Origin: Bacteroidetes bacterium 43-93
GTDB lineage: Bacteria; Bacteroidota; Bacteroidia; Chitinophagales; Chitinophagaceae
Length of the DNA stretch: 64,000 nt
Assembly (NCBI GenBank): GCA_001897855.1
Contig: MKUO01000013.1
Coordinates: 1 to 64,000 of the forward strand
Direction: 5' to 3'
Shown here: piece after piece, positions 18,396 to 26,467 of the stretch
How the letters are laid out: the number at the start of each line of letters is the position of its first letter
Position numbering within the stretch: position 1 is the stretch's first letter
Position numbers and translations under genes: made by a program
Notes under the pieces: model-generated
Databases searched by the model: none
Seen by the model: only the letters and a program-made list of their open reading frames with translations
What the model was told of the DNA's origin: nothing

Positions 18396-19817
18396 CTATT
18401 TTTTTAGAAAAGAGAATAAAATATCCAAATGCTTTCTTTGCAACTGTTTTGATAACAAACTAACCGCAAGGTATATTACTATAGCTACCAACAACTGCAG
18501 CAACACTACTTTGGTGACGGCCACAGCAACCAAATATGCAGCAATACTAATAGCAAAAAATACTACAAATGCTTTGGAGGAAAATTCCATGATGTGCTTT
18601 TTCACATTATGATAGTACATCAGCAATTGTATGACCGATGTCAGCAAGAACGCCACTGCGGCTCCATTACCACCATACAGTGGTATAAAAATCAAATTCA
18701 GCACCACATTTATTACAGCAGTTGTAGCAATGATGCGGGTTGTCTCTTTATATCGTTTTGCAGCGAAGCCCAGTGTCCAAAGTATATTGATATAAAACTG
18801 GAACGGTAAACATAATGACAAGATCATGAACTCCGAAGAGTTGGCACTTCCATATTTACCGTGATAAAAATGGTCCAGCAAAGGGCTCCACAGCATATTT
18901 AAAAGTAAAGGAATCCCGCAGGCAAAGAACATTTCTACAGTAAACAAGCCTTGCACTTGTTTTTTTCCCTCATCTGATAATTTAGAGTTGCCGATAAATA
19001 TTTTGGCAAACCTTGCCAGTATGATCGGGCTGATAATCACCACAGGCAATTTTGCGATCTCATATGCCCTGTATGCAAAACCGTAGTCGCCTGATGCTAT
19101 TGCGGTACTTAACAAAAGCAGCAATATCCTATCGGCATACGCAAGGCACGAATCAAACAATATAGCTATATATTGTGGAAAGGCTTCTTTTAACAACTTA
19201 AAATACGCTACTTTCTTAAAGTAGAATGTGAAATATCCTTTTGCGATCACATAAAAAAGGACACATGCAAATTCAAAAGCCGCACATCCAATCAATATTC
19301 CTAAAACGGCTTGTATAGATAGTGAATTTGCACTGATAAACAGGTAAACGGCAAGCAATTTTATTATATTACTAATAATGGCAATAATGCCATAAGGAGC
19401 AAACTTTTGCTTGGCATTTAATAGCTGTTTCAAAGGGCCTGCGGAAAATAACAAGGCCTGCGCTGCAAAAAGCCAAGGTAATATCTCGATCTTATAATTA
19501 TGATCGTTGGAGAGGGCTTTAAATGCAAATAATATAACAAATGTTACACAAGATCCTAAAAATGAATGGAATAAATATGCGGCAGATGCCCAGTCCGAAC
19601 TCTCAGATGCTGCTATTCTCCGTACCACTACCTGGTCCATGCCAAAGCTTAATATCATAGTTAGCACTACCGACATGGCATTGGCCCAGTTGATAAAGCC
19701 CATCTCCTCTTTTGACAAGTAGGCAGCTATTACCAGAAAGAAAACCCCACCTAGCACCTGCACGGCAATAGCCTGGAGACCGGAGGATAGCAATTTGCCG
19801 AAAAAGGTATTTTTCAC
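18396..19817 (-). CDS. Polysaccharide flippase (Wzx/MATE-like)
   Basis: This 473-residue protein has about twelve to fourteen transmembrane segments and the family start GLQAIAVQVLGGVFFLVIAAYLSKEEMGF. It would flip undecaprenyl-linked repeat units from the cytoplasm to the periplasm. The start codon is GTG; the next in-frame Met is residue 39, inside the first helix region, so GTG is preferred. It is the first gene of the minus-strand operon flippase, polymerase, GT2, GT4, DUF1972 GT. It is divergent from the ligase-like gene, with 64 nt between the starts. Confidence 0.88.
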   Translation of the reverse strand: MKNTFFGKLLSSGLQAIAVQVLGGVFFLVIAAYLSKEEMGFINWANAMSVVLTMILSFGMDQVVVRRIAASESSDWASAAYLFHSFLGSCVTFVILFAFKALSNDHNYKIEILPWLFAAQALLFSAGPLKQLLNAKQKFAPYGIIAIISNIIKLLAVYLFISANSLSIQAVLGILIGCAAFEFACVLFYVIAKGYFTFYFKKVAYFKLLKEAFPQYIAILFDSCLAYADRILLLLLSTAIASGDYGFAYRAYEIAKLPVVIISPIILARFAKIFIGNSKLSDEGKKQVQGLFTVEMFFACGIPLLLNMLWSPLLDHFYHGKYGSANSSEFMILSLCLPFQFYINILWTLGFAAKRYKETTRIIATTAVINVVLNLIFIPLYGGNGAAVAFLLTSVIQLLMYYHNVKKHIMEFSSKAFVVFFAISIAAYLVAVAVTKVVLLQLLVAIVIYLAVSLLSKQLQRKHLDILFSFLKK

Positions 19818-19868
19818 TAAGGTGTTAATTCTATATAAACAGGAAGGTAAAATTACTATTTAATCAGC

Positions 19869-19876
19869 TACTTTTG
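19869..19876 (+). promoter_or_regulatory. -7 promoter box (TACTTTTG) of the ligase-like gene
   Basis: Exact TAnnTTTG match, 5 nt before the ATG at 19882, predicting a leaderless or nearly leaderless message. Confidence 0.65.
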
Positions 19877-19881
19877 TAAGG

Positions 19882-21225
19882 ATGCTAAAAGGTAAATGGC
19901 CGGAAATAACATTGCAGTATCTGCTTTGCGTCCTTGCGTTTCTCATCCCCTTCCCATACATATTTTCGGCTATTTGCATTGGGATAATACTAATACTTTG
20001 GCTACTTGCAGTTAATTATAAGGATTTAGTCGCCAATCTCAGCAAAAGAAGAGTGATATGGGCGTGGATAGTATACTTTTTATTGCATGTTGTCAGCTAT
20101 TCTTATAGCCGCAACAAGGCACAGTCGGCTTTCGACCTTCAATCAAAATTGAGTATTTTCTTTCTGCCGGTGGTAATAGGTGCCGGCACCAGGCTGAACA
20201 GGCGTATAATTGAAAGAATATTCTTCTATTTCAATATTAGTGTTACCGTTATTGGACTCTACTGTATTTATCATGCGACGGAAAGGACCTTGAACGAAGG
20301 ATATATATATAAACCTTTCTTTTTTTATAATGATTTGGTGGATGGGCTGGATGCAAGCGCAGTTTATATGGCGTGGTATACATTGATTTCCATGTCAGCT
20401 ATGTTCTTTATAGACTGGAAATATTATTACAAAAACAATTATAAGTGGCTAAAAATTCTATTGCTAATTTTTCAAATAATATTTTTCATATTATTATCAG
20501 CCCGTACGTTGCTTCTTGTATTTTTTGTAGTTGTTGTTCCTTATTACATATATATCACTTTTAAACATACCAGGCTCCGCCTTTGGCAAAAACTATCTGC
20601 CGGTGCTATTTTTTTGATCCTGGCTACCGCATTGCTGGTAACTAATAACCCTGTTAAAAAAAGATTTGGCGACCTCTACCAGAAAAATCTCGATATCGCC
20701 TGGCAAAATGATTATTCCCATATCCCGCAAAAGGAGTTCAGTAACCTTACCCTCAGGCTGATGGTTTGGCGCATGGGTATAGAGAATATGAATGAGCATC
20801 ATCTTTGGCTCACAGGTGCAGGTAATGGAGACGTGCAAGATCTGCAAAACCAAAAAATGGCTGCTTATGGCATTGATGTATATAACCCGGATGCATCTAA
20901 AAGATCTGAATTCTATAATTTAAATCTTCATAATATGGCTTTAGAAAGCCTGATGATGTTAGGAATACCGGGCTTAATATTGTTTTTATTTATTATTTTT
21001 GCGCCGTTCTTTTTAATTCGAAAAATAGAACTAAAAAATATATTTATACTATTCAACGTTATTGCATTTAGCTTCTTCTTTCAGGAGGCAGCTTTTCAAA
21101 CGCAGGCAGGAATAATATATTATACATTTTTTACAGCAATTTTAATTAACATATACTATACACATAGCGATAGAGAACTTAATGAACCCGAGCAGCTTAT
21201 GTTAATGAAAACAAAAAATATATGA
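19882..21225 (+). CDS. O-antigen ligase / Wzy_C family membrane protein
   Basis: This 447-residue protein has about ten to twelve transmembrane helices. Its large periplasmic loop contains WRMGIENMNEHHLWLTGAGNGD and the conserved NLHNMALESLMMLGIPG, the Wzy_C signature with its functional His. Members ligate or polymerise lipid-linked glycans on the periplasmic side of the inner membrane. It is divergent from the Wzx/Wzy operon, so the locus holds two Wzy_C-like proteins; one may be the polymerase and the other the ligase. An initiating sugar transferase follows 80 nt downstream. Confidence 0.85.
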   Translation: MLKGKWPEITLQYLLCVLAFLIPFPYIFSAICIGIILILWLLAVNYKDLVANLSKRRVIWAWIVYFLLHVVSYSYSRNKAQSAFDLQSKLSIFFLPVVIGAGTRLNRRIIERIFFYFNISVTVIGLYCIYHATERTLNEGYIYKPFFFYNDLVDGLDASAVYMAWYTLISMSAMFFIDWKYYYKNNYKWLKILLLIFQIIFFILLSARTLLLVFFVVVVPYYIYITFKHTRLRLWQKLSAGAIFLILATALLVTNNPVKKRFGDLYQKNLDIAWQNDYSHIPQKEFSNLTLRLMVWRMGIENMNEHHLWLTGAGNGDVQDLQNQKMAAYGIDVYNPDASKRSEFYNLNLHNMALESLMMLGIPGLILFLFIIFAPFFLIRKIELKNIFILFNVIAFSFFFQEAAFQTQAGIIYYTFFTAILINIYYTHSDRELNEPEQLMLMKTKNI

Positions 21226-21305
21226 CAAACTCCGGCAAAAAGAAAAATTTGACACGATTTTTGCTACAATAATTCAGAATTCGAAAGAGAGGTATATAAT
21301 ATTTA

Positions 21306-22046
21306 ATGGAACAACCCTTTGTAATAAAATTTCAGGCCGCACCAAAGCTAAGGCAGGCAGAGCCACAAACTGAGGTAGCTGAACTTCGCGAAATGTTTCG
21401 CGAAATAAACCATAGATATATGGTTTATCAGCCATCTTCGTACTATGCCTTTGTAAAGCGTGCTATGGATATAATGGTTTCGCTCACGTTTATAGCACTG
21501 GTGATGTCCTGGGTATATCCAATAGTTGCACTCCTTATAAAACTAACTTCAAAAGGTCCTGTTTTCTTTATACAAAAACGTACAGGTTATAAAGGGATAG
21601 AATTTGATTGCTTCAAGTTCCGTACGATGTATATCAATGCTGATGCCGACACCAAACAGGCAACTACAGGAGATAAGCGTATCACCACGGTTGGCAAGTT
21701 CTTACGTCTTACTCACCTTGACGAAACACCCCAATTCTTCAATGTGCTTCTTGGCGATATGAGTATTGTAGGCCCTCGCCCGCATATGCTATATCATACA
21801 CATTACTATGCTCAGTTCATACCTTATTATAACCTGCGTCACGAGGCGGTTCCGGGAATGACGGGTATGGCACAGATAAAAGGTTATATTGGTGAGATCA
21901 CTGTTGAACGCGAACTTCGCAAACGGGTGCAATGGGATGTATATTACCTAAAGAATCGCAGCATTGGCCTTGATATCAAAATCATCTTTACAACCTTTGC
22001 GCAAGTTATCGGCAAAGCTTTAGGCAGCTTCTTCAAGAAGAAATAG
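21306..22046 (+). CDS. Initiating sugar (polyprenyl-phosphate glycosyl-1-phosphate) transferase
   Basis: This 246-residue protein has a leading hydrophilic stretch of about 55 residues, one hydrophobic hairpin (about 58-80), and the catalytic domain with FKFRTMY, LDETPQFFNVLLGDMSIVGPRPH and a C-terminal VQWDVYYLKNRSIGLDIKI. It lacks the four-helix and CoA-binding-like N-terminal half of large WcaJ/WbaP proteins, so it is the small monotopic type. It places the first sugar phosphate on undecaprenyl phosphate. It follows the ligase-like gene. A second member lies at the right end of the window. Confidence 0.9.
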   Translation: MEQPFVIKFQAAPKLRQAEPQTEVAELREMFREINHRYMVYQPSSYYAFVKRAMDIMVSLTFIALVMSWVYPIVALLIKLTSKGPVFFIQKRTGYKGIEFDCFKFRTMYINADADTKQATTGDKRITTVGKFLRLTHLDETPQFFNVLLGDMSIVGPRPHMLYHTHYYAQFIPYYNLRHEAVPGMTGMAQIKGYIGEITVERELRKRVQWDVYYLKNRSIGLDIKIIFTTFAQVIGKALGSFFKKK

Positions 22047-22082
22047 CAACGCTGTTATTTCCATCTTAATTTATACGCATTT

Positions 22083-22090
22083 ACTTTTAA
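22083..22090 (+). promoter_or_regulatory. Possible -7 box (TACTTTTA) before the usp hairpin
   Basis: One mismatch to TAnnTTTG, 43 nt before the usp ATG. If used, transcription would begin inside the left arm of the hairpin at 22092. Confidence 0.3.
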
Positions 22091-22091
22091 G

Positions 22092-22132
22092 TTCCCGATA
22101 TTTCATTTAACTTTTCAATGAAATATCGGGAA
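22092..22132 (+). promoter_or_regulatory. Perfect 16-bp inverted repeat abutting the usp start codon
   Basis: TTCCCGATATTTCATT (22092-22107) pairs perfectly with AATGAAATATCGGGAA (22117-22132) around a 9-nt loop and ends 1 nt before the ATG. There is no T tract, so a simple terminator for the sugar transferase is unlikely. An operator or translation-control hairpin is possible. Confidence 0.65.
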
Positions 22133-22133
22133 T

Positions 22134-22955
22134 ATGTCTTTAATAATAACCGCCACAGATTTTTCTACCATCGCCAATGATGCTGTGCACTATGCATGCC
22201 GGTTAGCTCATGCCTATAACGCAACAGTTACAGTTGTACACGCATACAATATCCCGGTAACTTTTAACGAAAACCCCATGCCTGTTATGCCCATTGAAGA
22301 AAGCCGGGCAATAGCGCAAAAGAGCCTGGATGAGATGGTTGCATCTTTATCAAAAACGTATCCGGGGTTACAGATAAATAGCCACCTTACTTTTGGTGAT
22401 ATCACCGAAGGCATGATTGATTTTGCAAAGAATAATAAGCCCTGGATGGCCGTTGTAGGTAATAGCCTGAGTGAAGATGATACCTATTGGTTTGGTGGTA
22501 ATTTGCTACAATTGATGCGTGATACTCCATTCCCGGTACTGGCGATACCACATGGCATTGAATTCAAAACGCCACATAAAATATGCCTGGCATGTGATTA
22601 TAAAAAGGTAATAGGCCATCTTCCGGCTCAAAACCTCGTAAATGTGGTCGCCATCACAGGCGCATCCTTGCAAGTGTTAAATATCGATCACGATAACCGG
22701 TCATTCGGTACAGATACACCGCTGGAGTCAACTGAACTGCATAAAATGATTGGCGAGGCTGATCCTACGTACAATTATATTGATAACGAGGATATCGATG
22801 AGGGAATCCGAAACTTTATTGAACAAAACAGTATAGACTGGCTGGTGGTTACCCCACACAAGCATGGGTTTATAGAAGGGCTATTCCATAAAAGCAGGAC
22901 CAAGTCAATTGCGCGTCATACACACATCCCTATACTGGCACTGCACGAATTATAA
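22134..22955 (+). CDS. Universal stress protein, tandem domain
   Basis: This 273-residue cytoplasmic protein has two UspA-like domains (about 1-145 and 150-273). The first begins IITATDFSTIANDAVHYACRLA and contains MAVVGNSLS; the second begins KICLACDYKK and ends with IDWLVVTPHKHG and IARHTHIPILAL. Two-domain Usp proteins are common in Bacteroidota. The ligand and role are unknown. A perfect hairpin lies directly before the ATG. Its stop is 1 nt from the convergent stop of the 128-residue gene. Confidence 0.92.
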   Translation: MSLIITATDFSTIANDAVHYACRLAHAYNATVTVVHAYNIPVTFNENPMPVMPIEESRAIAQKSLDEMVASLSKTYPGLQINSHLTFGDITEGMIDFAKNNKPWMAVVGNSLSEDDTYWFGGNLLQLMRDTPFPVLAIPHGIEFKTPHKICLACDYKKVIGHLPAQNLVNVVAITGASLQVLNIDHDNRSFGTDTPLESTELHKMIGEADPTYNYIDNEDIDEGIRNFIEQNSIDWLVVTPHKHGFIEGLFHKSRTKSIARHTHIPILALHEL

Positions 22956-22956
22956 A

Positions 22957-23343
22957 CTACGCTTCTGCAGCTTTTTTTTCAGCCTTCTTCTTCTTACGTG
23001 ACTTAATGTAGGATCTCGCTGCTTTAAAACCTATCTCCACAGCTTTCCATTTTGCGTAGCCGCCGATAAACTCTTTCGTAAACCGGAGCAGATACTTTTT
23101 CCTTATTTTTTCACCTGCCATAGATAGCAATGGCATCGCTAAAGAACCGACAGTTCCGGCCGTCGAAGGGGAAGAAATTATTTCTGTAAGGGCAGTCAAA
23201 AGGTTAGGGCTACCAGTTGCGTTTTCCCTAGTTATATTTGCCGGTGCGCTAAATAATTGAGTTTCGTTAAGCTTATTTTTAAGCCTCCGTTTCTCCTTCT
23301 TTAGCTCCTCAAGGCTGTTTAGTTGTTTTTTGTATAGCTTCAT
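22957..23343 (-). CDS. Hypothetical basic protein in the YtxH/DUF1469 operon
   Basis: This 128-residue protein has a charged N-terminal helix (LKKEKRRLKNKLNETQ), a central semi-hydrophobic Ala/Gly/Met segment around 60-85, and a very basic end (SRKKKKAEKKAAEA). No family is recognised. It is the third gene of a minus-strand trio with a YtxH protein and a DUF1469 protein, 25 nt after the latter. The layout recalls the E. coli yqjD-yqjE-yqjK set, where the third gene also encodes a small basic protein; this is analogy, not demonstrated homology. Confidence 0.75.
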   Translation of the reverse strand: MKLYKKQLNSLEELKKEKRRLKNKLNETQLFSAPANITRENATGSPNLLTALTEIISSPSTAGTVGSLAMPLLSMAGEKIRKKYLLRFTKEFIGGYAKWKAVEIGFKAARSYIKSRKKKKAEKKAAEA

Positions 23344-23368
23344 GATGCGTGTGCTAATAAATTAATGA

Positions 23369-23731
23369 CTATTTAGACGTTTCTTCCTCATCATCATCAT
23401 TATTATCTGTCATCACACCAATAAATAATCCCTCAAATTTCTTGATAAAGAATTTTCTTCCGGCGTACAGAATTAACAACAATACCAAATAAATGCCAGC
23501 CATTATCAGGTAGCCGCCACCGCGTGAGTCGATAGCTTCTGCAATAAATTCAGCGCCCCCCATACCTGCAAATAATAGTATGGGCATCAGCAACAATACG
23601 CAAATGATGGTGAACGTAAAAAAACTGAGCACCTGCGATACCCGCTCTACAACTTCAAGTTTCACAAGTTGTACGCGGGTATCTACATAATCAGCTATTT
23701 TGTCTTTCCACTTACCTATAAAATCCAGCAT
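23369..23731 (-). CDS. DUF1469 (holin superfamily III, YqjE-like) membrane protein
   Basis: This 120-residue protein has an amphipathic N-terminal helix (YVDTRVQLVKLEVVERVSQ) and two transmembrane helices (about 33-57 and 72-95), then an acidic tail (DNNDDDEEET). This matches the DUF1469/PF07332 architecture often labelled phage holin. Nothing else phage-like is nearby, so it is a chromosomal envelope protein rather than a lysis gene. It sits 9 nt after the YtxH gene. Function is unknown. Confidence 0.85.
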   Translation of the reverse strand: MLDFIGKWKDKIADYVDTRVQLVKLEVVERVSQVLSFFTFTIICVLLLMPILLFAGMGGAEFIAEAIDSRGGGYLIMAGIYLVLLLILYAGRKFFIKKFEGLFIGVMTDNNDDDEEETSK

Positions 23732-23740
23732 AGGTCCGTA

Positions 23741-23935
23741 TTAACTATGATAAATATCATGTTCCAGGTCCTCTGCCTTCTTGGCCAGTTTATCCTTCAG
23801 ATCATTAAAACGGCCTTTTATCTTGCCAAGATCTTCTGTACGTTTTTCTTTGTCTGTAGCTAATATATAGCCTACTGCAACGCCAATAGCTGCGCCCAGT
23901 AATAATGTAGAGATAGTTTTTCCAGTTTTTGCCAT
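23741..23935 (-). CDS. YtxH domain-containing small membrane protein
   Basis: This 64-residue protein has one N-terminal transmembrane segment (TISTLLLGAAIGVAVGYIL) followed by a charged helical tail (GRFNDLKDKLAKKAEDLEHD), the classic YtxH layout. The ATG at 23935 was chosen because the hydrophobic segment begins right after it and a -7 box lies 36 nt upstream; the frame extends further upstream without support. It is the first gene of the trio and probably tethers a coiled tail to the membrane in stress conditions. Confidence 0.85.
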   Translation of the reverse strand: MAKTGKTISTLLLGAAIGVAVGYILATDKEKRTEDLGKIKGRFNDLKDKLAKKAEDLEHDIYHS

Positions 23936-23971
23936 ATTTCTGTGTTTTGATATAGCGATAATTCGCTTACC

Positions 23972-23979
23972 CAAAATTA
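23972..23979 (-). promoter_or_regulatory. -7 promoter box (TAATTTTG) of the ytxH operon
   Basis: Exact TAnnTTTG match on the minus strand, 36 nt before the ATG at 23935. Confidence 0.55.
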
Positions 23980-24065
23980 AGAAATAATCGTGCCATGATT
24001 ATTTTATCGGTACATAATTTTATATAATTTAATAATTATTTGGCATTTTACGTATTCTTGCATCT

Positions 24066-25073
24066 ATGCGGAACGACGTTATCAAACAAATCCTGCTGGC
24101 TGGCTTTATACTGCTGTTGGTATTCATCATAGGCAGCCAGCTATATGTGTTTTTTCCGGGTATGCTGGGAGCTGTTACCTTGTACATAATACTCAGGCAA
24201 TATTATTTTAAGCTAACTGTCATTCGTAAGTGGAACAAAACCGGTACAGCACTTCTGTTTGTGTTTGGTGCAATGATACTTATTGCGCTGCCTGTAGCCG
24301 GCTTAATACAGATTCTGCTGCCAAAGCTCACTTCCGTGCTTGACAATCAAAAAAACCTTGCTGCTACCCTTAACAGCCTTACACTAAAACTGCAAAATAT
24401 ATCACCGCGTTTTCAGATCAATGAGCAACAAATTGCGGGTGCCATACAAAAGCTCACCGGTATGCTTCCGGGGCTGTTAAATGCCACCGCAAATATGCTC
24501 ACCAACATGGTATTGGCTTTTTTTATTTTATATTTTATGCTGGTAGACGGACGTAAGATGGAACAGGTGATACAACGGTATATGCCTCTACAGGATGCCA
24601 ATATCGATAGTGTATGGCTGGCTACACGCACGATGGTAATATCCAATGCTATAGGCATACCCATTGTAGCTGCTTCTCAGGGCCTGGCTGCCATGCTGGG
24701 GTACTATATATTTGGCATCAGCGACTACCTGCTGTGGGGTGTTTTAACGGGTATTGTATCGGTAGTCCCTTTGGTAGGTTGTATGATCATCTGGGGGCCG
24801 CTTTGCATCTACTTATATGCTACCGGGCACAGCGGTGCGGCATTAGGCCTGGCATTGTATTCTTTTATTGTAACAGGTAGTATAGATAATGTATTGCGTT
24901 TTACAATACTCAAGCGCGTTGGGGATGTCCACCCTATCATCACCGCCTTAGGCATCATAGTAGGCATCCCATTATTCGGCTTTATGGGTTTTATTTTCGG
25001 CCCATTGCTGATATCTTATCTTCTGCTGATGATCACTATCTACCGCACAGAATTTTCCGGCAACAATACCTGA
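24066..25073 (+). CDS. AI-2E family transporter (PerM-like permease)
   Basis: This 335-residue membrane protein has about seven to eight helices, a central soluble region (about 90-145) and the family motifs FFILYFMLVDG and LLWGVLTGIVSVVPLVG, ending with GIIVGIPLFGFMGFIFGPL. The family is named for AI-2 export but many members are uncharacterised or act in ion exchange, so the substrate is not known. A near-match -7 word TATTCTTG (24053-24060) lies 5 nt before the ATG. Its stop is 3 nt from the convergent nadD stop. Confidence 0.9.
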   Translation: MRNDVIKQILLAGFILLLVFIIGSQLYVFFPGMLGAVTLYIILRQYYFKLTVIRKWNKTGTALLFVFGAMILIALPVAGLIQILLPKLTSVLDNQKNLAATLNSLTLKLQNISPRFQINEQQIAGAIQKLTGMLPGLLNATANMLTNMVLAFFILYFMLVDGRKMEQVIQRYMPLQDANIDSVWLATRTMVISNAIGIPIVAASQGLAAMLGYYIFGISDYLLWGVLTGIVSVVPLVGCMIIWGPLCIYLYATGHSGAALGLALYSFIVTGSIDNVLRFTILKRVGDVHPIITALGIIVGIPLFGFMGFIFGPLLISYLLLMITIYRTEFSGNNT

Positions 25074-25076
25074 CGG

Positions 25077-25646
25077 CTATTTATAATAGTTACTATCTTC
25101 TATATACTGCATTACCTTGTCGGGAACCAGGTAGCGTATGCTTCTATGTTCCTTTATCTGCTTACGGATGTAGGTAGATGATACTTCCAGCAAAGGGGCC
25201 TGCAACCGGGTGATCTTTGCACCAAATGTATCATTGATCTCAAAACCGGGGCGTTCATAAACGATCATTTGATAATTGGCAAGCAGTTGCTCATAATTCT
25301 TCCATCGCTGTATGTTCTGAAAACTGTCGGCCCCCATAATAACGGAAAACTGCTCTAAGGGAAATTTCTCTTTTAGATAGGTCAGCGTATCTATGGTATA
25401 AGACGGCTTCGGCAGATGAAACTCTACGTTACTGGCCCTGAATTTATTGTTGCCTTCAATAGCCAAATTTACCAGGTGTAGCCTGTCGTATTCATTGAGC
25501 AGAGAATGCGCTTCTTTTAATGGATTATGCGGAGATACTACAAACCATATCTTGTCTATATCTGCGTTCTCAACTATGTGGTTAGCGATGATCAAATGGC
25601 CTATGTGGATCGGATTAAAGCTGCCGAAATACAACCCTATATGCAT
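25077..25646 (-). CDS. nadD: Nicotinate-nucleotide adenylyltransferase
   Basis: This 189-residue enzyme adenylates nicotinate mononucleotide to deamido-NAD in NAD synthesis. It begins HIGLYFGSFNPIHIGHL, the nucleotidylyltransferase HxGH region, and has the C-terminal VSSTYIRKQIKEHRSIRYLVPDKVMQYI signature with the conserved SSTxIR. Length is normal for NadD. The promoter box TACCTTTG is only 4 nt from the ATG, so the message is probably leaderless. Confidence 0.95.
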   Translation of the reverse strand: MHIGLYFGSFNPIHIGHLIIANHIVENADIDKIWFVVSPHNPLKEAHSLLNEYDRLHLVNLAIEGNNKFRASNVEFHLPKPSYTIDTLTYLKEKFPLEQFSVIMGADSFQNIQRWKNYEQLLANYQMIVYERPGFEINDTFGAKITRLQAPLLEVSSTYIRKQIKEHRSIRYLVPDKVMQYIEDSNYYK

Positions 25647-25650
25647 GGGT

Positions 25651-25658
25651 CAAAGGTA
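25651..25658 (-). promoter_or_regulatory. -7 promoter box (TACCTTTG) of nadD
   Basis: Exact TAnnTTTG match on the minus strand, 4 nt from the nadD ATG. Confidence 0.65.
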
Positions 25659-25709
25659 ATTAAAACAATAGCCTTCTACAGGAACGGGATTTATATAAAT
25701 ATTAATTCC

Positions 25710-25943
25710 CTATAACTGCTTATCTGATACAGACACCCATATTTTGTCGGCATCAGCCTTACGGATGCTCAGGTAATAGCCTGCAATTTGTATAGCCATC
25801 GGGTCACCCATCGGGGCAATCATCTCTATCCAGATCGGCTCTCCGGGAATGCAGCCCATCTCCATCAGCGTAAGCTTAAAATCGCTCTGATCGTGTTCTT
25901 CTATCACTGCGCGCTGCCCTTTGGGAAGTTCTGAAAGGCGCAT
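25710..25943 (-). CDS. FeoA domain protein
   Basis: This 77-residue protein has the SH3-like FeoA fold signature: RLSELPKGQRAVIEE, LTLMEMGCIPGEPIWIEMIAPMGDPMAIQIAGYYLSIRKADA. FeoA proteins bind or stimulate FeoB in ferrous iron uptake, but no feoB follows here because the next gene on this strand is nadD. The ATG at 25943 gives the usual FeoA N-terminus. An in-frame ATG at 25967 lies 6 nt from a -7 box and would add eight residues, so it is a real alternative. Confidence 0.85.
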   Translation of the reverse strand: MRLSELPKGQRAVIEEHDQSDFKLTLMEMGCIPGEPIWIEMIAPMGDPMAIQIAGYYLSIRKADADKIWVSVSDKQL

Positions 25944-25973
25944 TTTCCTTGCTGCTATGGCATCCATTACATG

Positions 25974-25981
25974 CAAAATTA
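25974..25981 (-). promoter_or_regulatory. -7 promoter box (TAATTTTG) of the feoA-like gene
   Basis: Exact TAnnTTTG match on the minus strand, 30 nt before the ATG at 25943 and 6 nt before the alternative at 25967. Confidence 0.6.
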
Positions 25982-26034
25982 CGGTAATAATAAAGGCACT
26001 GCCAAAAATATGCGACCTTTGCACAAATTTTATT

Positions 26035-26466
26035 ATGCCTGCAAGGTTTTACGAACAGGAAGTAAAAGCGAATCTTAAAGACAAAAGGAGGCTCTCAGCC
26101 TTCCTGGATACGCTTGTACATAAACACCTAAAAAAGGTCAAGAACAGCAGCCTCACATATATTCTTTGTAATGATGAATATTTATTAAATATCAATCAGC
26201 AGTTTCTGAATCATGATACATTTACTGATATTGTTACGTTCGACCTGAGCGATAGCAATGAGGTTTTAGTTGGAGAAATATACGTGAGCATAGACCGGGT
26301 CAGGGAAAATGCAGATAAATTCAATACTTCTTATAACGATGAGCTGCACCGGGTGATCTTTCACGGCGCACTGCACCTTTGCGGGTTTAAGGATAAAACC
26401 AAAGCTGACAAGGAGACAATGCGAGCAATGGAGGATAAATGTTTAAAACAATATTTTAAAGGTTAA
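26035..26466 (+). CDS. ybeY: Endoribonuclease YbeY (rRNA maturation factor)
   Basis: This 143-residue single-strand RNA nuclease acts in 16S rRNA 3' end maturation and ribosome quality control. Visible motifs are NHDTFTDIVTFDLS, LVGEIYVSIDRV and the metal site VIFHGALHLCGFKDKT. The third His of the classic H3xH5xH site is replaced, which I believe is usual in Bacteroidota. The frame is open further upstream, but the ATG at 26035 begins the conserved domain and clears the divergent feoA promoter. The pseudouridine synthase gene follows after 1 nt. Confidence 0.93.
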   Translation: MPARFYEQEVKANLKDKRRLSAFLDTLVHKHLKKVKNSSLTYILCNDEYLLNINQQFLNHDTFTDIVTFDLSDSNEVLVGEIYVSIDRVRENADKFNTSYNDELHRVIFHGALHLCGFKDKTKADKETMRAMEDKCLKQYFKG

Positions 26467-26467
26467 G

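Noticed and set aside
23369-23731. Prophage remnant suggested by the holin-like protein
   Set aside because: DUF1469 proteins are ordinary chromosomal membrane proteins; no endolysin, integrase or structural phage genes are nearby.
26340-26410. YbeY lacking its third metal His as a sign of inactivity
   Set aside because: Replacement near the GFKDKT segment is, as far as I know, common in Bacteroidota YbeY, so it is not evidence of a broken gene.
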